From contig CM059587.1 of NCBI GenBank assembly GCA_030407085.1, forward strand, positions 91,879,001-91,943,000: a stretch of DNA of 64,000 bases. Reading direction: 5' to 3'. The notes below the pieces were generated by a model, which made no database searches, was not told where the DNA came from, and was given only the letters and a program-made list of their open reading frames with translations. The position numbers were made by a program, and so were the translations under genes. The stretch is from Trichopria drosophilae (taxonomy: Eukaryota > Arthropoda > Insecta > Hymenoptera > Diapriidae). Shown here in pieces: positions 12,046 through 25,156 of this stretch (position 1 is its first letter; every line of letters begins with the position of its first letter).

Positions 12046-13680
12046 CTCCACAAAATAAATTGATCCTGTTTTACTTATTCCATGATACTAAAAAGTAATT
12101 CCTTGAACATTTTCATGAGATTCACTGCGGGAGAAGTATTTCATTATTTTATAGCAAACATTTAAAATTCAAAAATTCAAAATTATTCTTTGCGCGATTT
12201 CAACTAAATGAAACGCGATACACTTTATATCAATTGTTTAAGGAATCGGATACTCAGGAATTCAATGCTTCAAAATCTAAATTATACTGACTTGCGACAA
12301 TAAAGGTTATGTTACGTTTTCTACATGATAAACACAGGAACGAACTTCGAGTGTCTAAAGGTCGCATTGTTGAGGTGTACACTTAAAAATGTCATGAAAT
12401 TTACGCATAGAGGCTAAAGAATGAATATACTTATGCTGTTAATTTTTTTAAAAAGTTTTTATTTTGAGCAAATTATTCTTGCCCCATAAACGAAAAAGAT
12501 AAGACCGAATTCAGAAATTACGTTTCCAATCCGGTTTCTTGGCATTTCAAATTGAGAAACGTCGCAACACAAATCGACGTTCATCGATTTAATACATTCA
12601 CGTGGATTTCCAAATATTTGAATTCGGAAATATTCGTTTCAATTCGTTGCATTTTATAATATATATTTTGTTATTACAAAGAAAGAAGAAAAACAAATGT
12701 TACGTCCATAACAGGCAGTGTATAACTTTTTATGATTATTACTTAGTATCGGTGAATTTGATCACATTTCAACTCCCGAATTCATTGTTTTTTTAGGTTA
12801 TGTTTATGTTCTATTCACGTATTATATCGGATTAGAATGTAAAGAATTTCACAGAAAATTTTCAAAACAAATAATAATTCTTTTTCGTTTGATTGGTGAA
12901 GAATGTACATCGTATATAGGGCAACCTGTGTTTAACCTATATATCGGAACGTATTTTTTGCTGAATATCTAATTAAGATTTATTGTACCAGGATTTGCCA
13001 TACTTGAAGTATCAAAACCCGTATGGGAAGTAAAATTCACGCACTCCATCCACTTCAGGCACTAAATTCTGCTACTTCGTGATTAAAATCTATGCACAAA
13101 ATATCGTAAAAAAGTAAAGTAATATGTGAAGTTTGGTACTAGCAGCATAACATACAATTTTGTTTGTGCTAGAATGCGTAAAATCGAACTGTTAAACTTC
13201 GCTAGAATATCATTTTAAAGTATTTTTATTTTAAAAAAATATCTTTGTCTTTAACTTTCACTTACGTTGATTTTTTATTACTTTCTTTTCAAAATTCATT
13301 ATCAAAAGCACCGACAAACCGAAAATAAGTTTATTATTTACGCATACTATTATTTTACTTTGCGTTTTTATTGTAGTTTACGTTGCGCATATAATTACCT
13401 GTAGATTATATTTTTTTATTAATTATAAGCGTCGTCATTTTATAGGTCAGTAAATTTTTAAAATTGTTTCATCACTTTGAAACGATGACAATTACGTTTC
13501 ATTCCGGATATAATTTATTAATGCTAATGTGAAATTAAACCTCTGTACGCTAATTCGAAAGATTCTAGGTCAAATAGGGCCCTTAATTTTTTATATTCAT
13601 ATAGTAACGATTAACCTAATGTATGTTTTACAAACCTTAATCAAACAAATGGGATTATCTAAATTCCGTTTATGTACGTC
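12046..13680. other. AT-rich intergenic sequence
   Basis: No gene seen. A few loose relatives of the GCGTAAA motif (for example near 13170) precede the dense cluster that follows. Confidence 0.45.
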
Positions 13681-13686
13681 TTTTCG

Positions 13687-13811
13687 GTGCGTAAAGTAAA
13701 CTCGTGCGTAAAGTAAACTTTACGCACTCGATTATACTTTACGCACGGAAAAGCCGTACGTAAATAATATTTCGGCACACGTGTGTATGTGTAAAGTTCT
13801 TTACGCATACG
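13687..13811. repeat. Cluster of GTGCGTAAAGT motifs
   Basis: GTGCGTAAAGT occurs twice directly (13687 and 13704) and twice inverted (13717-13727 and 13736-13746) within 60 bases; GTGTAAAGT and CTTTACGCA copies follow near 13789-13808. The two middle copies form a near-palindrome. The same motif recurs in the foldback pair at 16344-16646. No coding role; possibly subterminal motifs of a DNA transposon or MITE. Confidence 0.8.
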
Positions 13812-16343
13812 CATTTGTATCGAAAACTACTATTAGTTAATCGGAAACAAACGATCATTATCGGATACCGGAAATTGTTGATAAGTTGCTGATTAGCATC
13901 AAATAAAACTGTAGAGTGGTATGATTGTGGAAAGCTTACTGAAGTTATTTTCATTTTTCCTTTTCATTTTTTGATGAATATATTGTCAGATCTAATCGGA
14001 CCTAAAATGAGTCAAAATAAACTTTTTCGAGTTTATATTTGTGAAAGGAAACTTGATCATTAAAATTTAGTTAATCGAATGAAACATAATTTATTATAAA
14101 ATGTACACAAGAATATACAAATAAAAGCGTAAAAATATTGAAATTAAGATTAATTTATGTGCGGATGAAATTATTATTATAAATGCATACAATCCGTAAG
14201 AACTCTAAGAACCCATTATTTGTTCCAAAAACTACATTTAGAGATAGGCGCATAAATAAGTTTCAAGCTCTTGTCATAATTTGTGCAAATTTTAATTCTT
14301 TTTATAGAAAAGGGAATAAATACACATTTACAAGTAAATTCTTACTTTCAATATTGCAATCTTTCGTTATCATACAAATCGTTTCTTGCATAAATAAATT
14401 TAATGCGAAGTCATTCTTTATTTAAAATATTGCTTCTTCCAGCGGTTCTAGTAAAACTATTCGTATAATTATAAATTTACTAAAATCCGCCTAAAAAATG
14501 CATCCACTGTAGTAAAGATGTTGAAACCAGACACTAATCTCCTACGTCTTCCAAAATAAAAGAAAATGATGGCTCGTTTGAAATTTGTATTCAAATCACA
14601 AGAGTTATTTTTCCATTAATATTTTACAACACAAACTTTATGGCTAATTCGGATTTAAAATTCTTGTTTTCGCATAATTGTTAAAAGAAAAAAAAACAAT
14701 AAATCTCCCGATTCTTAATTGGTTACATTGTATCGTTACATTTTATAGATATTGCTTCCTTGTGTACACCATTTTTTATACCATTTGATGATCAAAGATC
14801 CGTTTTTATTGAAATTTTATTTCAATGACTTATACCAATCACTCTAAAGAGATTTACAATGTTTCTTCATGATGCAAAAAAAAAGCTTTTGCAAAATGGC
14901 AAAAAGAAATTAACGCTATGAAAATATTACTGTCGATAATCGAACGAACGAATCGCCATTTTTCTAGACGAGATTGTTGATGCCACGATGGACCTTGCAG
15001 TTCATTTCGCGGGAAGTAGAGATTCGCAAGATCGGAAGATTAAAACGCTTTTGCAAATTTGAATTTCAAATGAATACTCCCGTCGACCGTCCTTTTATTC
15101 CGCAGCCAGTGCAGCGCATAACCTTGAAATGTGGGAGACGATTTTTGCTGTGTGTATTTACGAATGCAAATGATGGAGGCTTAGATTTTTTTAATTACAA
15201 TTTTAATATACTAATCTATTATTTATTACATTGCGAAATTCATTTCGAGATTTCTCATATTCTTCGGTACACCTTTGAACATTTCACGGTGGTCAAATAT
15301 TTCTTTTTTTTCTTTTGAAAGTACTGTGTGCAATAAACCAAACGCGCCATTAAGCAATCGAAGACGCTACAAATTATTTCTGCAAATTAACAATTTCAAA
15401 ATTCTAGTTAAAAGTAATTTTATTTATGATTATGTTAAAAATCCAATAATTAATTTTATTTTATAAACAAAAAATAAATGTTTGTTGAACTAATATTCTC
15501 GAAAAATTACGAAATATGAGAAAACACGTAATGAAAATAAATTGTTTATTTTATACAGATAAACGAGTTTAATTTCGTTGTTATTGCGAAGTTTGAAGAA
15601 ATTTTAGTTTGTTAGTTATTTTTTTATTGGCTTAACGTTAGGTTACCTCGCCATGTTTGAAGAAATCCAGCCAAGCTCACAGAGGCGCCATCTGTTGGTA
15701 TCGCACTGTACTTTATCGTACTATACTTAGTGTTGACATTTTAGAACGCTTGCATATCGTGGTAATTATAACTCAAATAAACTAACAGAACTTATTTAAA
15801 GAAGTAAAAAACATTGAGATTATACATGTTTATAAAAACTTGATCATAAAATCATCCTAAAGTAATATTAGTATAAATATGCTCAAATTTATAGATTATC
15901 TCCCAAATTATGGCTTTAATTTCGTCACAAATTATAAGTACCGAGTATTATAAAGTCTGTCGAGGTATTATTGCATCACATTGAATTAAAAAAGATAAAG
16001 ATATTTGAAAAGTATGTTAAAAATGAAAACATGCTTGTCTATGAAAAATGAAAATGCAAAGTATAATTCGTACTGTTTAATAAAGGGATATCTACACTTT
16101 TTAAACACGTGCATAGTTCTAAATATGATTAGATTTACTTCTAATATATGTTATTTCTAAATTTTGATAAATACATTTATGATCGTTGTAAGATTGAACA
16201 TCCAAACAGTAATGCAGCGACCACGAATATTTGATTTTGTTACTGGAATGTTTATTATTGCTGTATATAATACATTTTCTCAAAGGTGTAACATTCTGAC
16301 CATAACCTCAAAGCTTTATTTAAAAGTATACAGGCAACATTCG
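13812..16343. other. AT-rich intergenic sequence
   Basis: No supported gene. A plus-strand frame of 114 codons (14974-15318) begins in a slightly GC-richer patch, but the translation has no family I recognise and ends in a poly-F/T run. AGAGGCGCCATCTGTTGG at 15680 is a type of motif common near insect repeats and promoters. Confidence 0.4.
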
Positions 16344-16520
16344 TTTTGTAATTGTGTGCGTAAAGTTAGTGCGTTAAGTACTTTTGATGCCTGTTTTTCT
16401 TGCGTAAAGTTCACTTTTACGGACTCCCGACGACAAAATTCATAAAGTGAACGATCGTGCGTAAAGTTGTACATCACGCACTCAACCAGGCATCAAAACT
16501 TTACGCACCCAATTACAAAA
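16344..16520. repeat. Foldback (MITE-like) element carrying GCGTAAAG motifs
   Basis: Inverted arms: TTTTGTAATTG-TG-TGCGTAAAGTT (from 16344) and its complement ending at 16520, and TTTTGATGCCTG (16383-16394) against CAGGCATCAAAA (about 16487-16498). Several GCGTAAAGT copies lie inside. No ORF. Confidence 0.75.
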
Positions 16521-16527
16521 ACTAGGA

Positions 16528-16646
16528 TACCTAACATGGGTGTAAAGTATAACTGTTACGCATCGGTCGGGAATTTTGCACTCGGCGCCTCGTATGTATA
16601 GTTCCCGCCCGGTGCGTGAAAGTACACTTTACACCCTTGTTAGGTA
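16528..16646. repeat. Second foldback element, adjacent
   Basis: Arms TACCTAACATGGGTGTAAAG (from 16528) and CTTTACACCCTTGTTAGGTA (ending 16646), then a second inner pair around CGGTCGGGAA / TTCCCGCCCGGTG. It starts eight bases after the previous palindrome, so this may be one composite element. Confidence 0.75.
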
Positions 16647-17985
16647 ATATACTATTTTTTGTTTATTTTGAATGCCTATTATTGTTCTATGTAATACATT
16701 ATTTTTAGGGCTCGCATTATATCTTTAACCTAGTTTCCCGGCCTCTACAACCTGTCATCGGGACACCTCCGTATTTGTTTATATTAATATATTTATATTA
16801 GTGTCTAATAACGCCAAAGCTCAAGTGGTTTGGATTCCACCTTCATAAACGGTAGGTCCTGCGTCGCGATTTAGAATTAGTATAATATAGTAGAACTTAT
16901 ATGGGTTCAGAAAAGTCGACATAAAGTATTAAAAAAAAAATCTGTAACCTAAAAACCTCCCTCCATCAATACTTACCTATCGTAGCAATAACGATAAGAT
17001 CAACAATAATTAGAAAAAAAGACAGTACAAGGATAGATCGGTGTAACGATATTAAAGGTCACCTTGATCGGAATAATAAAGACATTAACAACGCTAATAT
17101 TGTTGTGAACGTGTAGTTAGCGAGCAAATGTATAGTCAACAACATTACGGTGCAATTTCCAAAACATAACGAAATAATCAGCTTGCATTGAAAAAGTTTA
17201 AGTACCATTAAACGCGGTATCTTGATATTCCAAATGACCGGTTCAAGAATTTCCGACAATGGCGGCAATATCGAAAATCGTCCCTGGAAATTGCCTCGAG
17301 AATGGAGGCTAATTAATTTCCTGCGATCTTATCGAAAGAAGAGCGCTTAGATGGTGGCTTCATTGCTGGAGTAAAGCCTATTGTGAGAACAATAAGTGTC
17401 ACACCCTTCGTAGATGCCATTATCCAGTGTCTGGGCTCGCTCTTTGCAGCCGCAATCGACCTCGTGTATATACTGAGGATCGTTCGGCTTGTAAACGCAA
17501 ATTCATCTATATATACACGAACCAGAGATCAGATCCACCGCTTCCTAAATAAGCGCACACGCATGACTGCGTGGGCTTTAGAATAATTGTATTTCGAAAT
17601 AGGTTTTATATAATATTGTTCCGACGATTCTGCATCTGATGGCACAATAGCACTTTTTAAATCTCTTCTACCAGTTTTCTTGAAATGCAATTGTCTTTGG
17701 CAACCGAACGTGTGCACGATTTTAGTCAATGCAGTTTCGTACGAAAAGTATTGAATGTCTATCTAATGACTTGTGTTTTTTAGTCGATTACCGATCACTT
17801 TTTTCTCATAGTCTGTTGACTTTCTAAACCCAAAGGTTTCACTGTTAATTTAAGGAGGTTTAATGATAAGCGTCAAGTCCTTAAGATGTGGTTATTGTTT
17901 TATTTTAATGGGTTAATTTTCATTGACATAGGGGGGGGGGGCAAATTCTTCGTCTTATATATGATATTTCGTTAGTTATTTAGTA
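16647..17985. other. Intergenic sequence
   Basis: No recognised gene. The segment 17260-17580 is less AT-rich and open for 67 codons on the plus strand (17383-17586), but without a known motif. A run of ten G lies at about 17932-17941. Confidence 0.4.
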
Positions 17986-17989
17986 AAGT

Positions 17990-18283
17990 GAGTTATTTAA
18001 CCATTTTGGCCATAACTGAAGAAATATTGTTTGCAGATCTAATGTTTTCAATGATGGATTGTAGATCTTAAATAGAGCTTGAAAATAAGCCCTCATTCAT
18101 TGAAATAACTTCAAAAAGAACTCAGTAATCGCAAAAAAAGTCAGTTTTTTCTAAACTTTCATGGCTCGTCGCTCAAATTCTGAGTCTCAGATCCAATTTT
18201 GGTATAGGAATTTTTTCGATTTGAAATATTATGGAGAATCACGTCCGGAATTATTGTTAGTCAGTTCTCGGACACCCTGTATA
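17990..18283. mobile_element. Remnant of a mariner-type element (one terminus)
   Basis: Ends in GGACACCCTGTATA (18270-18283). CACCCTGTATA is the terminus also seen on the complete DD41D element at 50196-53445 and at 24545-24555. The opposite end was not found, so only one terminus and an unknown amount of interior survive. The left limit given is approximate. Confidence 0.45.
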
Positions 18284-21200
18284 AAGATTACAGACTCATA
18301 GTACCACGGGTGTCCGCAAGGTTATTATTTGTAGTTTTTCCATTCGGTATTTTACCGGATGACATTTTTTCCGTCCCCCGTGTCAATAACGAACCTCTAG
18401 AATGAAAGTGAGAGTATATCAATTTTATTATTTGGAATGTTCTAAGTTTTTAATCTTCTACAAATATATAGTTTTGATACATCGACGAAAGGAATAAATA
18501 TAAGTTATTCCTATCGAGCCCTAAAGAACTATGCCCTTCCGGCATAGACGGAACGGAACGCGGAATCGAAAAGGCTACAAATTTATGATAAAAAGAAAAT
18601 CAATAGTTACATACGTATATACATGTTACATTGTTGTGAAATGAAAGATTGTAGGTTAGAACCTTCGGAATATACGCACATTACACAATAACAGTAAAAC
18701 GTTTTAGAAAATTGCAAAAACATCTCATATCTCCTAAAACATAGCTCATAAATAAGAAAATGTTTTTAAATTTTGACGGGAAGAAAATACAACTTCACCT
18801 GACCATTGACACTGTTACCCTAATGCGGTACCATTAATTAAATTCCAGATAATAGTTTGGGTTTTTCCGACATCCCACCTAAGGTTCAAAAATGACAGAA
18901 ATACAAAATTCCACGGTAGACATATATATTGGGGCTTTATTTCCAATTTCTGACCATAATTCAAGCAAATCTCGCTTCAAAACTCGAACATCCCACATAC
19001 CCACATTTTGAAAAAAAAAAAAATATTTACGACGCCTACAGGCGAATGGAAGTGGTAAATTAGGAGTGGTACTCGGGTTCAGCCGAAACGGACGTCCGAC
19101 GAAATGTCCGACGTCATTCCTGTGATTTATGATGTTTCGTAAAATTCGACGAGAAAATCGTCTACGTTTGGTCGCGCTTCTTAATCGGGGAGGTCCAACG
19201 AGACAATTGTGGCGAGTTATATGTACAAAGAGATTGTTTTCTAATTCAAAACTCACGTTGGGAGCAGCAGGTAAAATTTTGACACTAGGTCTGAAATGCT
19301 TTCCGCAACCGACCCACAACGAAGCATTCTATAGAAAATATGTCGACTGGAAGGTCTTTAGTTAGGGTGAAGATGTAATCCAGCTTCATATAGTTAGTTG
19401 CAGCTACTACGTCGGAGAGACGCGAAATGATAATTAATAACGTGCTCTTTACAACGAGTCATTCTATTCCCGTCCCAGAAATTATATACGCTACGTTCGT
19501 TGTCAAATTTATGACGCAAAAATGGCGTTCTTATTAGAAATGAAATAAAATTTATTAAAGAAGTATATATCACAGGAAATAAAAATAGGGGAATAACGCA
19601 AATAAACATAAATTTAAATAAAAAATCAAAGATTAACTATTTAAATGTGATTAACACGAAGGGCGCTTTTATTTATTCAAATCTCTGATATTTATTTATA
19701 AATAACACATTACTGAAAAACGACAAATATTCTATTAATGTTTGCTTCATAATTAGCTATTGAAATAGACAAAGCGTTCACATAAATAATGGTTTTACGA
19801 CAGATGGTTGGAAACTATTTCCGAAATGGGGTTCAACGACCTTTGTTGCAATGAGATCTAATCACATTAAAATTTTAAACTCACAAAGTTCTGCTGCTTT
19901 CTTTAATATATGAAATTCCATTTGTTTCCATCGACTAATTGATTTAATTACACTTAATTTGATCCAGTTAACACCAGATCGAACCCCATTATATTAGAAT
20001 TAAAATTTTTTTGGAGTGAGTAGATGATTTTTGCAAGAAAATAAAAAATAAACAGGATATTACATTACGACTGGACGTAAATATTCATCGTTTTTACGCC
20101 TTTACGATGCAAACTGAGACGAAATAAAGGTGGAACGACATCTTGCTTTTGAAGTAAGAACCGGTTTTAGCATTGCCGATTAAAATGATAGATTAGATCA
20201 CGAATTCACTAATATTATATATTTTGGGCTGGTTTCAACAGGATTTTATTAACAAATTCGATTAAACATCGCGAATGTAGCAGGCGCTGTTAACTCTTGT
20301 CTTCTTCCAGAAATTTCAAAATTTTTCAATGTTTTTTTTTTATTTTGCTTCTGAAACCGTCGGTAAGAAATAAGGATATGGATTTTGCGAAATTTAAATT
20401 TTGTGAAAAACTGCAGTGTCAGAAATGCACTAAAAAAACATTTTTTTTCCTCCTGTTCCCCCCTATTTTTTACCTAAAATAGTGCCAAAATAAAACCATT
20501 TAAAAATTGTTTAAATCAGTTAATTATCGGATTCTTCTAATAGTCATTTTAAACATTCAATTCACACTTTTTTTCAGTATTATCTAATACATCATATCTT
20601 ATTACGACTTTCTAGTGCGACAATGCAAAGGTCATCTTAAGTAAATCAGTCTAATTAGCACGTAATGGATGACTATGAATTTCAATATGGCATAACATAC
20701 TAATAGGCTTTTCCCTAGAAGCACCTGAGCAAACTACATAATTGAATTTTATGGCTTTTTTGACTGACCACACGCCTAACCGGTGCATTTCTTTCTAATG
20801 CATCTAAAGCAATAAAAACGCAGTGGGCAATATGCTGTTCCATCTGGTCACGAATTGCCCTTTAGGGGTCTAAAGAGCATGTCTATCTCAAGACAATCTA
20901 AAACAGTTTTTAGACATGGGCTGTTTTGAAAAAAAAACTGATGTACAAAAATGGTTTATTCAACTTTTATTTCGAATTTTGAGTCTTGGGACACCCACGT
21001 ACAAAATTTTTACCATGTAATGGATTTTAATACTCTCTTAAAAAATATATACATTAAAATTAAAAGTTACTTACAAACTCTAGATAATGTCAAAACATTG
21101 CATTTCTATATTAAATATTTAATTGAGCATATTTGTACACAAACTGTCAAAAGTTAAAAATTAGAAATATTTTTATTTTTAAAGTAATATCTTAAAATTT

Positions 21201-21522
21201 ATCAGTTGAAGCATAATTTATTAAAGAGTATTACATTTCGTTGCAAATTAAAAACAAAAACGTTTTCCCCGTATGACAATTTGCAACGGAGATACGAGCG
21301 GTTAAACAGAAGACTTAGATGACCCCTAACTTGCATAGAAATGCATGTAATCCAGGGGCCTTATTTTATAATGATATATTTCATGCACTTATTTGTCTTG
21401 TAAAAATCGACACTTCCAAGTTTATATTATCATTTTCTGGTTGGGATATTGATCTACAATTTTTTAATGTGTCCTAACAGCTGAAAATGCCAATTGAATC
21501 ATTACAACCATTTTTTTCTTGC
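18284..21522. other. AT-rich intergenic sequence
   Basis: No supported gene. A patch at 19040-19360 is GC-richer and open on both strands (78 codons +, 146 codons -), but both translations lack known motifs. The remainder is AT-rich. Confidence 0.4.
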
Positions 21523-22592
21523 TTAACCCGTTTCCGCCCAAAATGCCGTAAATTTCACTACATTTTAATCGTCACTTTTCTTATAGAAACTAACGATGAA
21601 TAATTCTGAATATTTAGATTCTATAGTTTTCAACCCTCCTCTTTCCGAATCCGAAGTCCGTTTTTCGCTAGGAGCAGCCATTTTTTAAATATGGCGGCGA
21701 AAAGGCAAAAAAAATAGAGAAAATTTCGATTTTTGGATCGGTTTTTCATGTTTTTCAATAGGTTCGCGATGACCGATCATTCCAAAGACCTGGATCTGGT
21801 GGCATAATGAGTTTGACTAAAAGTTGACATGATCAGATATGCAAAATATAAGATGGCGGATCCAAGATGGCGGATTTTTCGCCGAATTTTGTGTTTTTAT
21901 AGCATTTCCGACTATATAATATAAAACCCGCGAGTAACCATTTTCATTTCGGACATGCAACGTTTTGTATTTTCCTCCGCCATTTTGAATGATGAAAATC
22001 AAATGCCATATTCGTAATCTGCGACCCCGAAAACCACCGAGTAGTCAGTTTCATATGGATCAAGAAATTTTGTTGCATTTCACTCGGCCATCTTGGAACC
22101 GCCATTTGGAATTTCGAGTATCGAATAGAAGATACTGTTACAAATGATTGTGTAAATCAATAATAAGTGCGTAGAACAATATTTATTAATAGCTAATAAT
22201 AATGTCGGAAATGCTATAAAAACACAAAATTCTGCGAAAAATCCGCCATCTTGGATCCGCCATCTTATATTTTGCATATCTGATCATGTCAACTTTTTGT
22301 CAAACTCATTATGCCACCAGATCCAGGTCTTTGGAATGATCGGTCATCGCGAACCTATTGAAAAACATGAAAAACCGATCCAAAAATCGAAATTTTCTCT
22401 ATTTTTTTGCCTTTTCGCCGCCATATTTAAAAAATGGCTGCTCCTAGCGAAAACCGGACTTCGGATTCGGAAAGAGGAGGGTTGAAAACTATAGAATCTA
22501 AATATTCAGAATTATTCATCGTTAGTTTCTATAAGAAATGTGACGATTAAAATGTAGTGAAATTTACGGCATTTTGGGCGGAAACGGGTTAA
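21523..22592. mobile_element. TTAA-bounded foldback element (piggyBac-like MITE)
   Basis: A 1.07-kb palindrome. Arms of about 390 bases (21523-21912 and 22204-22592) are nearly identical when one is inverted, with a spacer of about 290 bases. It begins TTAACCCGTTTCCGCCC and ends with its complement GGGCGGAAACGGGTTAA. TTAA target duplications and CCC/GGG tips are the hallmark of piggyBac elements; no transposase is encoded, so this would be a non-autonomous derivative. The arms contain repeated AAGATGGCGGATC words. Confidence 0.8.
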
Positions 22593-23538
22593 ATTAAAAT
22601 ATCGATCCGCAAAATCGTTGATGGTTTTCCTAATGCTATTGTACAAATTTAAACAAAACGGCACATTTGTAAAAATACGAAATTTTGACTTCACAATAGT
22701 GTTGTAAAATTGGAAATAAAAAATATTATTAAAAATTTGGTTGAAAATGAAAAACAGATAAGATACTGTACTAACAAGTTAACTAAAACTGAATGGAAAT
22801 CACGTTTTGAGACACTAAGGCAAAATATACTTATGCATCTCGAGACCATACCCAATTTATTATATATACACCAAACCGTGGCAGACATAACGTGACACCC
22901 ATACACAAAGCGTAAAATCGCGTGCGTGATCTGTAAATATATACGCGGTTCGCTCAAGCGTGGGCGAAACGTCATCAGCTGGCTTTTTTCAACTGGGAAT
23001 TAAACAAACGTAATTAATTCTCAGTCCCTATCCCTCATTGGCCATTGGCGCCATATGTGCTGGTCGTTGCGGAAGGTTAAACCAATTATCCGATTCGGCA
23101 AGGCTAAAACCTTTCGTTCCACAAACGTGACTATATGATTGGGAATCAAATCGATTTTTTATTTCGTCCCTCCTGCCAATTCTAACAAATCGCATGTGGA
23201 TTCCCTTTCGCAAACAACAATGTAATGAAAGAAATAATGACCTATTTTCACTGAAATAAAATATTTCGTTATAAATTAGTAAAATCTTTATAAATATGAT
23301 TTCTGCCCATTTGTGTATATTTATTTATACTTATTGGTCGGATGTAAATAGTACTTGGTTTGATAAAAAGTGTGGTCGAGAAATACCTTTTTAAACTCTC
23401 TTCGTTGTGATGTAGGCGTGAATATGATATTTCTAACTTACCGATAATTGGTATATCAGGATCACAGGTTATTATTCTTCTTAATGAAATATTTCTTTAC
23501 ATACTGGTATAATCTTAATATGTAACTACGAATTGTTG

Positions 23539-23570
<32 letters not shown>

Positions 23571-24178
23571 TCATCGCTAGTATAGAGTAACTCGTTTAAT
23601 AAATAGGATACTGCGGAATTTCTACTTTACCGATTACCGGTATGTCGGTATGATATGTTGGTAATACCGTCAATTGATGTTGGCGTATATGTTGGTAGGA
23701 TCGACGATATCGACGTATGTTAACGACATCGTTTATAGTACGATTCATTGTTATATAAGTGTTGCGTGTATATTTTTCGACCCAAAGACGTAAATCTGTT
23801 TTTAACGAAAATCACAATTTCGTGTTTTGTAAAAAAATGTAATTTAAAATCCTGTTTCTTTTCAGAATCGTATGTATATGGATATAAACTAATAAAAAAA
23901 TTTGATATTATATTTTCTGAAATATATTTTTACCCTTTCTGCCATCATAACAAGAAATGCTCTCCGTGGGTGGGGAGTTTTAGACAACAAAATAAGAGTT
24001 CATTTGTTTGGGCAGTTTCCAAAAAGGAAGTGCATTCCTTTTGGAATAAATTACTGCTGATAGACGAGTAAAGCAAATCACTTTTGCGTAGTACATGTCG
24101 TCGAAAAATCATTTGCAATAATTTTGAATGTTTAACAATTCACCTGCATTTGTATTCAAGAAATTAAGTTAATTAATG
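22593..24178. other. Intergenic sequence with a GC-richer patch
   Basis: The part at 22870-23220 has more G+C (GACGTCATCAGCTGG-like region near 22970, CATTGGCCATTGGCGCC near 23036) and could be regulatory. No gene is supported. Repeated TTACCGATTACCGGTAT-like words lie near 23440-23700. Confidence 0.4.
23539..23570. repeat. (TA)n microsatellite
   Basis: Uninterrupted TA dinucleotides ending in TTTATA. Confidence 0.9.
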
Positions 24179-24556
24179 TTAAGCTACACTTTAAGCTCAA
24201 TCCCGCTTTTTTTTGGTGCTACTGAATTCTGGTGGTGCCGTGATCCAGAATTTTATTTCCTGACTTTCTTCATTTTTAGTGTTGCCCACTGTCCGCCATT
24301 TTGAATTTTCAAAATCACCATGCAGCAAATAAAAGCAGACATGTTAAGCTACATTTTAAGCCCAATCCCCATTTTTTTTTGTGCTATAGAATTCTGGTCG
24401 TACAAGTGACTCCTGTTCTTATTGGCTGACTTTAATGCTAAATAATTTGAAAACTATACATCGCACAAATTTTTTTCAAAGGAAAAATGTTCTTAAAATT
24501 TATCACACAGTCTACTGTTAACCGGAAGTCATTCAATGGAGAATCACCCTGTATAT
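24179..24556. repeat. Tandem duplication ending in a mariner-type terminus
   Basis: GTTAAGCTACANTTTAAGC with the following TTTTTT-GTGCTA-GAATTCTGGT appears at 24179-24238 and again at 24343-24402, a period of 164 bases. The segment ends at GAATCACCCTGTATATAT (24541-24558), the same CACCCTGTATA terminus as the DD41D element. Probably a decayed transposon fragment. Confidence 0.55.
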
Positions 24557-24936
24557 ATTACACCCAAAATTTTTTAATTCCGGTTTTCAAATGGGTTATG
24601 AAGATTTATTTCAAAGATGATTTTTTATCCCTCTAACCTGCAATTTGGGCATTATTTTATTCTGCTGTAAAATCCTATCAGAATTGACTGTTACTGCTGG
24701 AACAACAGCATTTTTTGGTCTGTAAGAGATGTTAAAAAATAGAATCGAATTGTTGTCCCCTTTGCCCTTCAATATTTCAAAAACCAGAGCCAATTGGCTA
24801 TTTTGCGGTCATATTTAGATTTTAGAGAAAAAATCTTATCTTGAATTTTGTTAATCAGTATTATTAACCCTTTTTTTGTCCAAAATGAGGAAGCAGCATA
24901 AACTCGAATTTAATACCCATCAATTCTTTAAAAATT

Positions 24937-25156
24937 AAAAAAGATGGTCATAGTCGCTACAGACTCATCGAGAATTTTTTCCCGATGATGGATTAACCGG
25001 GGCATCTAACGTCGATGGACCCTGAAAATGCAACCGCGGGAACTGCATGTGCATAAGATATAAATCGGGTTCGACCAAATCCGAAGAATCTCAGCAACAC
25101 ACAGTCCACAGGTGAATATGGCGTCTTCCATTTCAGAACGTAGCAGCGGACCATCC
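24937..25156 (-). ncRNA. Candidate Pol III ncRNA, unit D
   Basis: Read on the minus strand, the shortest (220 bases) of five related units. It starts with GGATGGTC (25156-25149), followed by CGCT-GCTAC, and ends with GTAGC-GACTAT-GACCATC and six T. The ends therefore pair as GATGGTC/GACCATC and GCTAC/GTAGC. Just inside the 3' end a hairpin CATCG...CGATG replaces CATTG...CAATG of the other units, a compensatory change. A TATA run lies 31-36 bases upstream, a conserved PSE-like block before it. No protein frame is conserved among the five. The layout matches a type-3 Pol III gene; the start resembles Y RNAs. Transcription is not shown. Alternative: a promoter-bearing repeat such as a solo LTR. 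Confidence 0.5.

Noticed and set aside
14974..15318. 114-codon plus-strand frame
   Set aside because: No motif; the second half is AT-driven with poly-Phe.
18879..19319. 146-codon minus-strand frame
   Set aside because: No known motif; a run of Phe from a poly(A) stretch and an equally open opposite strand argue against coding.
24864..24890. TTAACCCTTTTTTTGTCC as a piggyBac-like end
   Set aside because: Tips resemble the TTAA elements, but no matching inverted end was found nearby.
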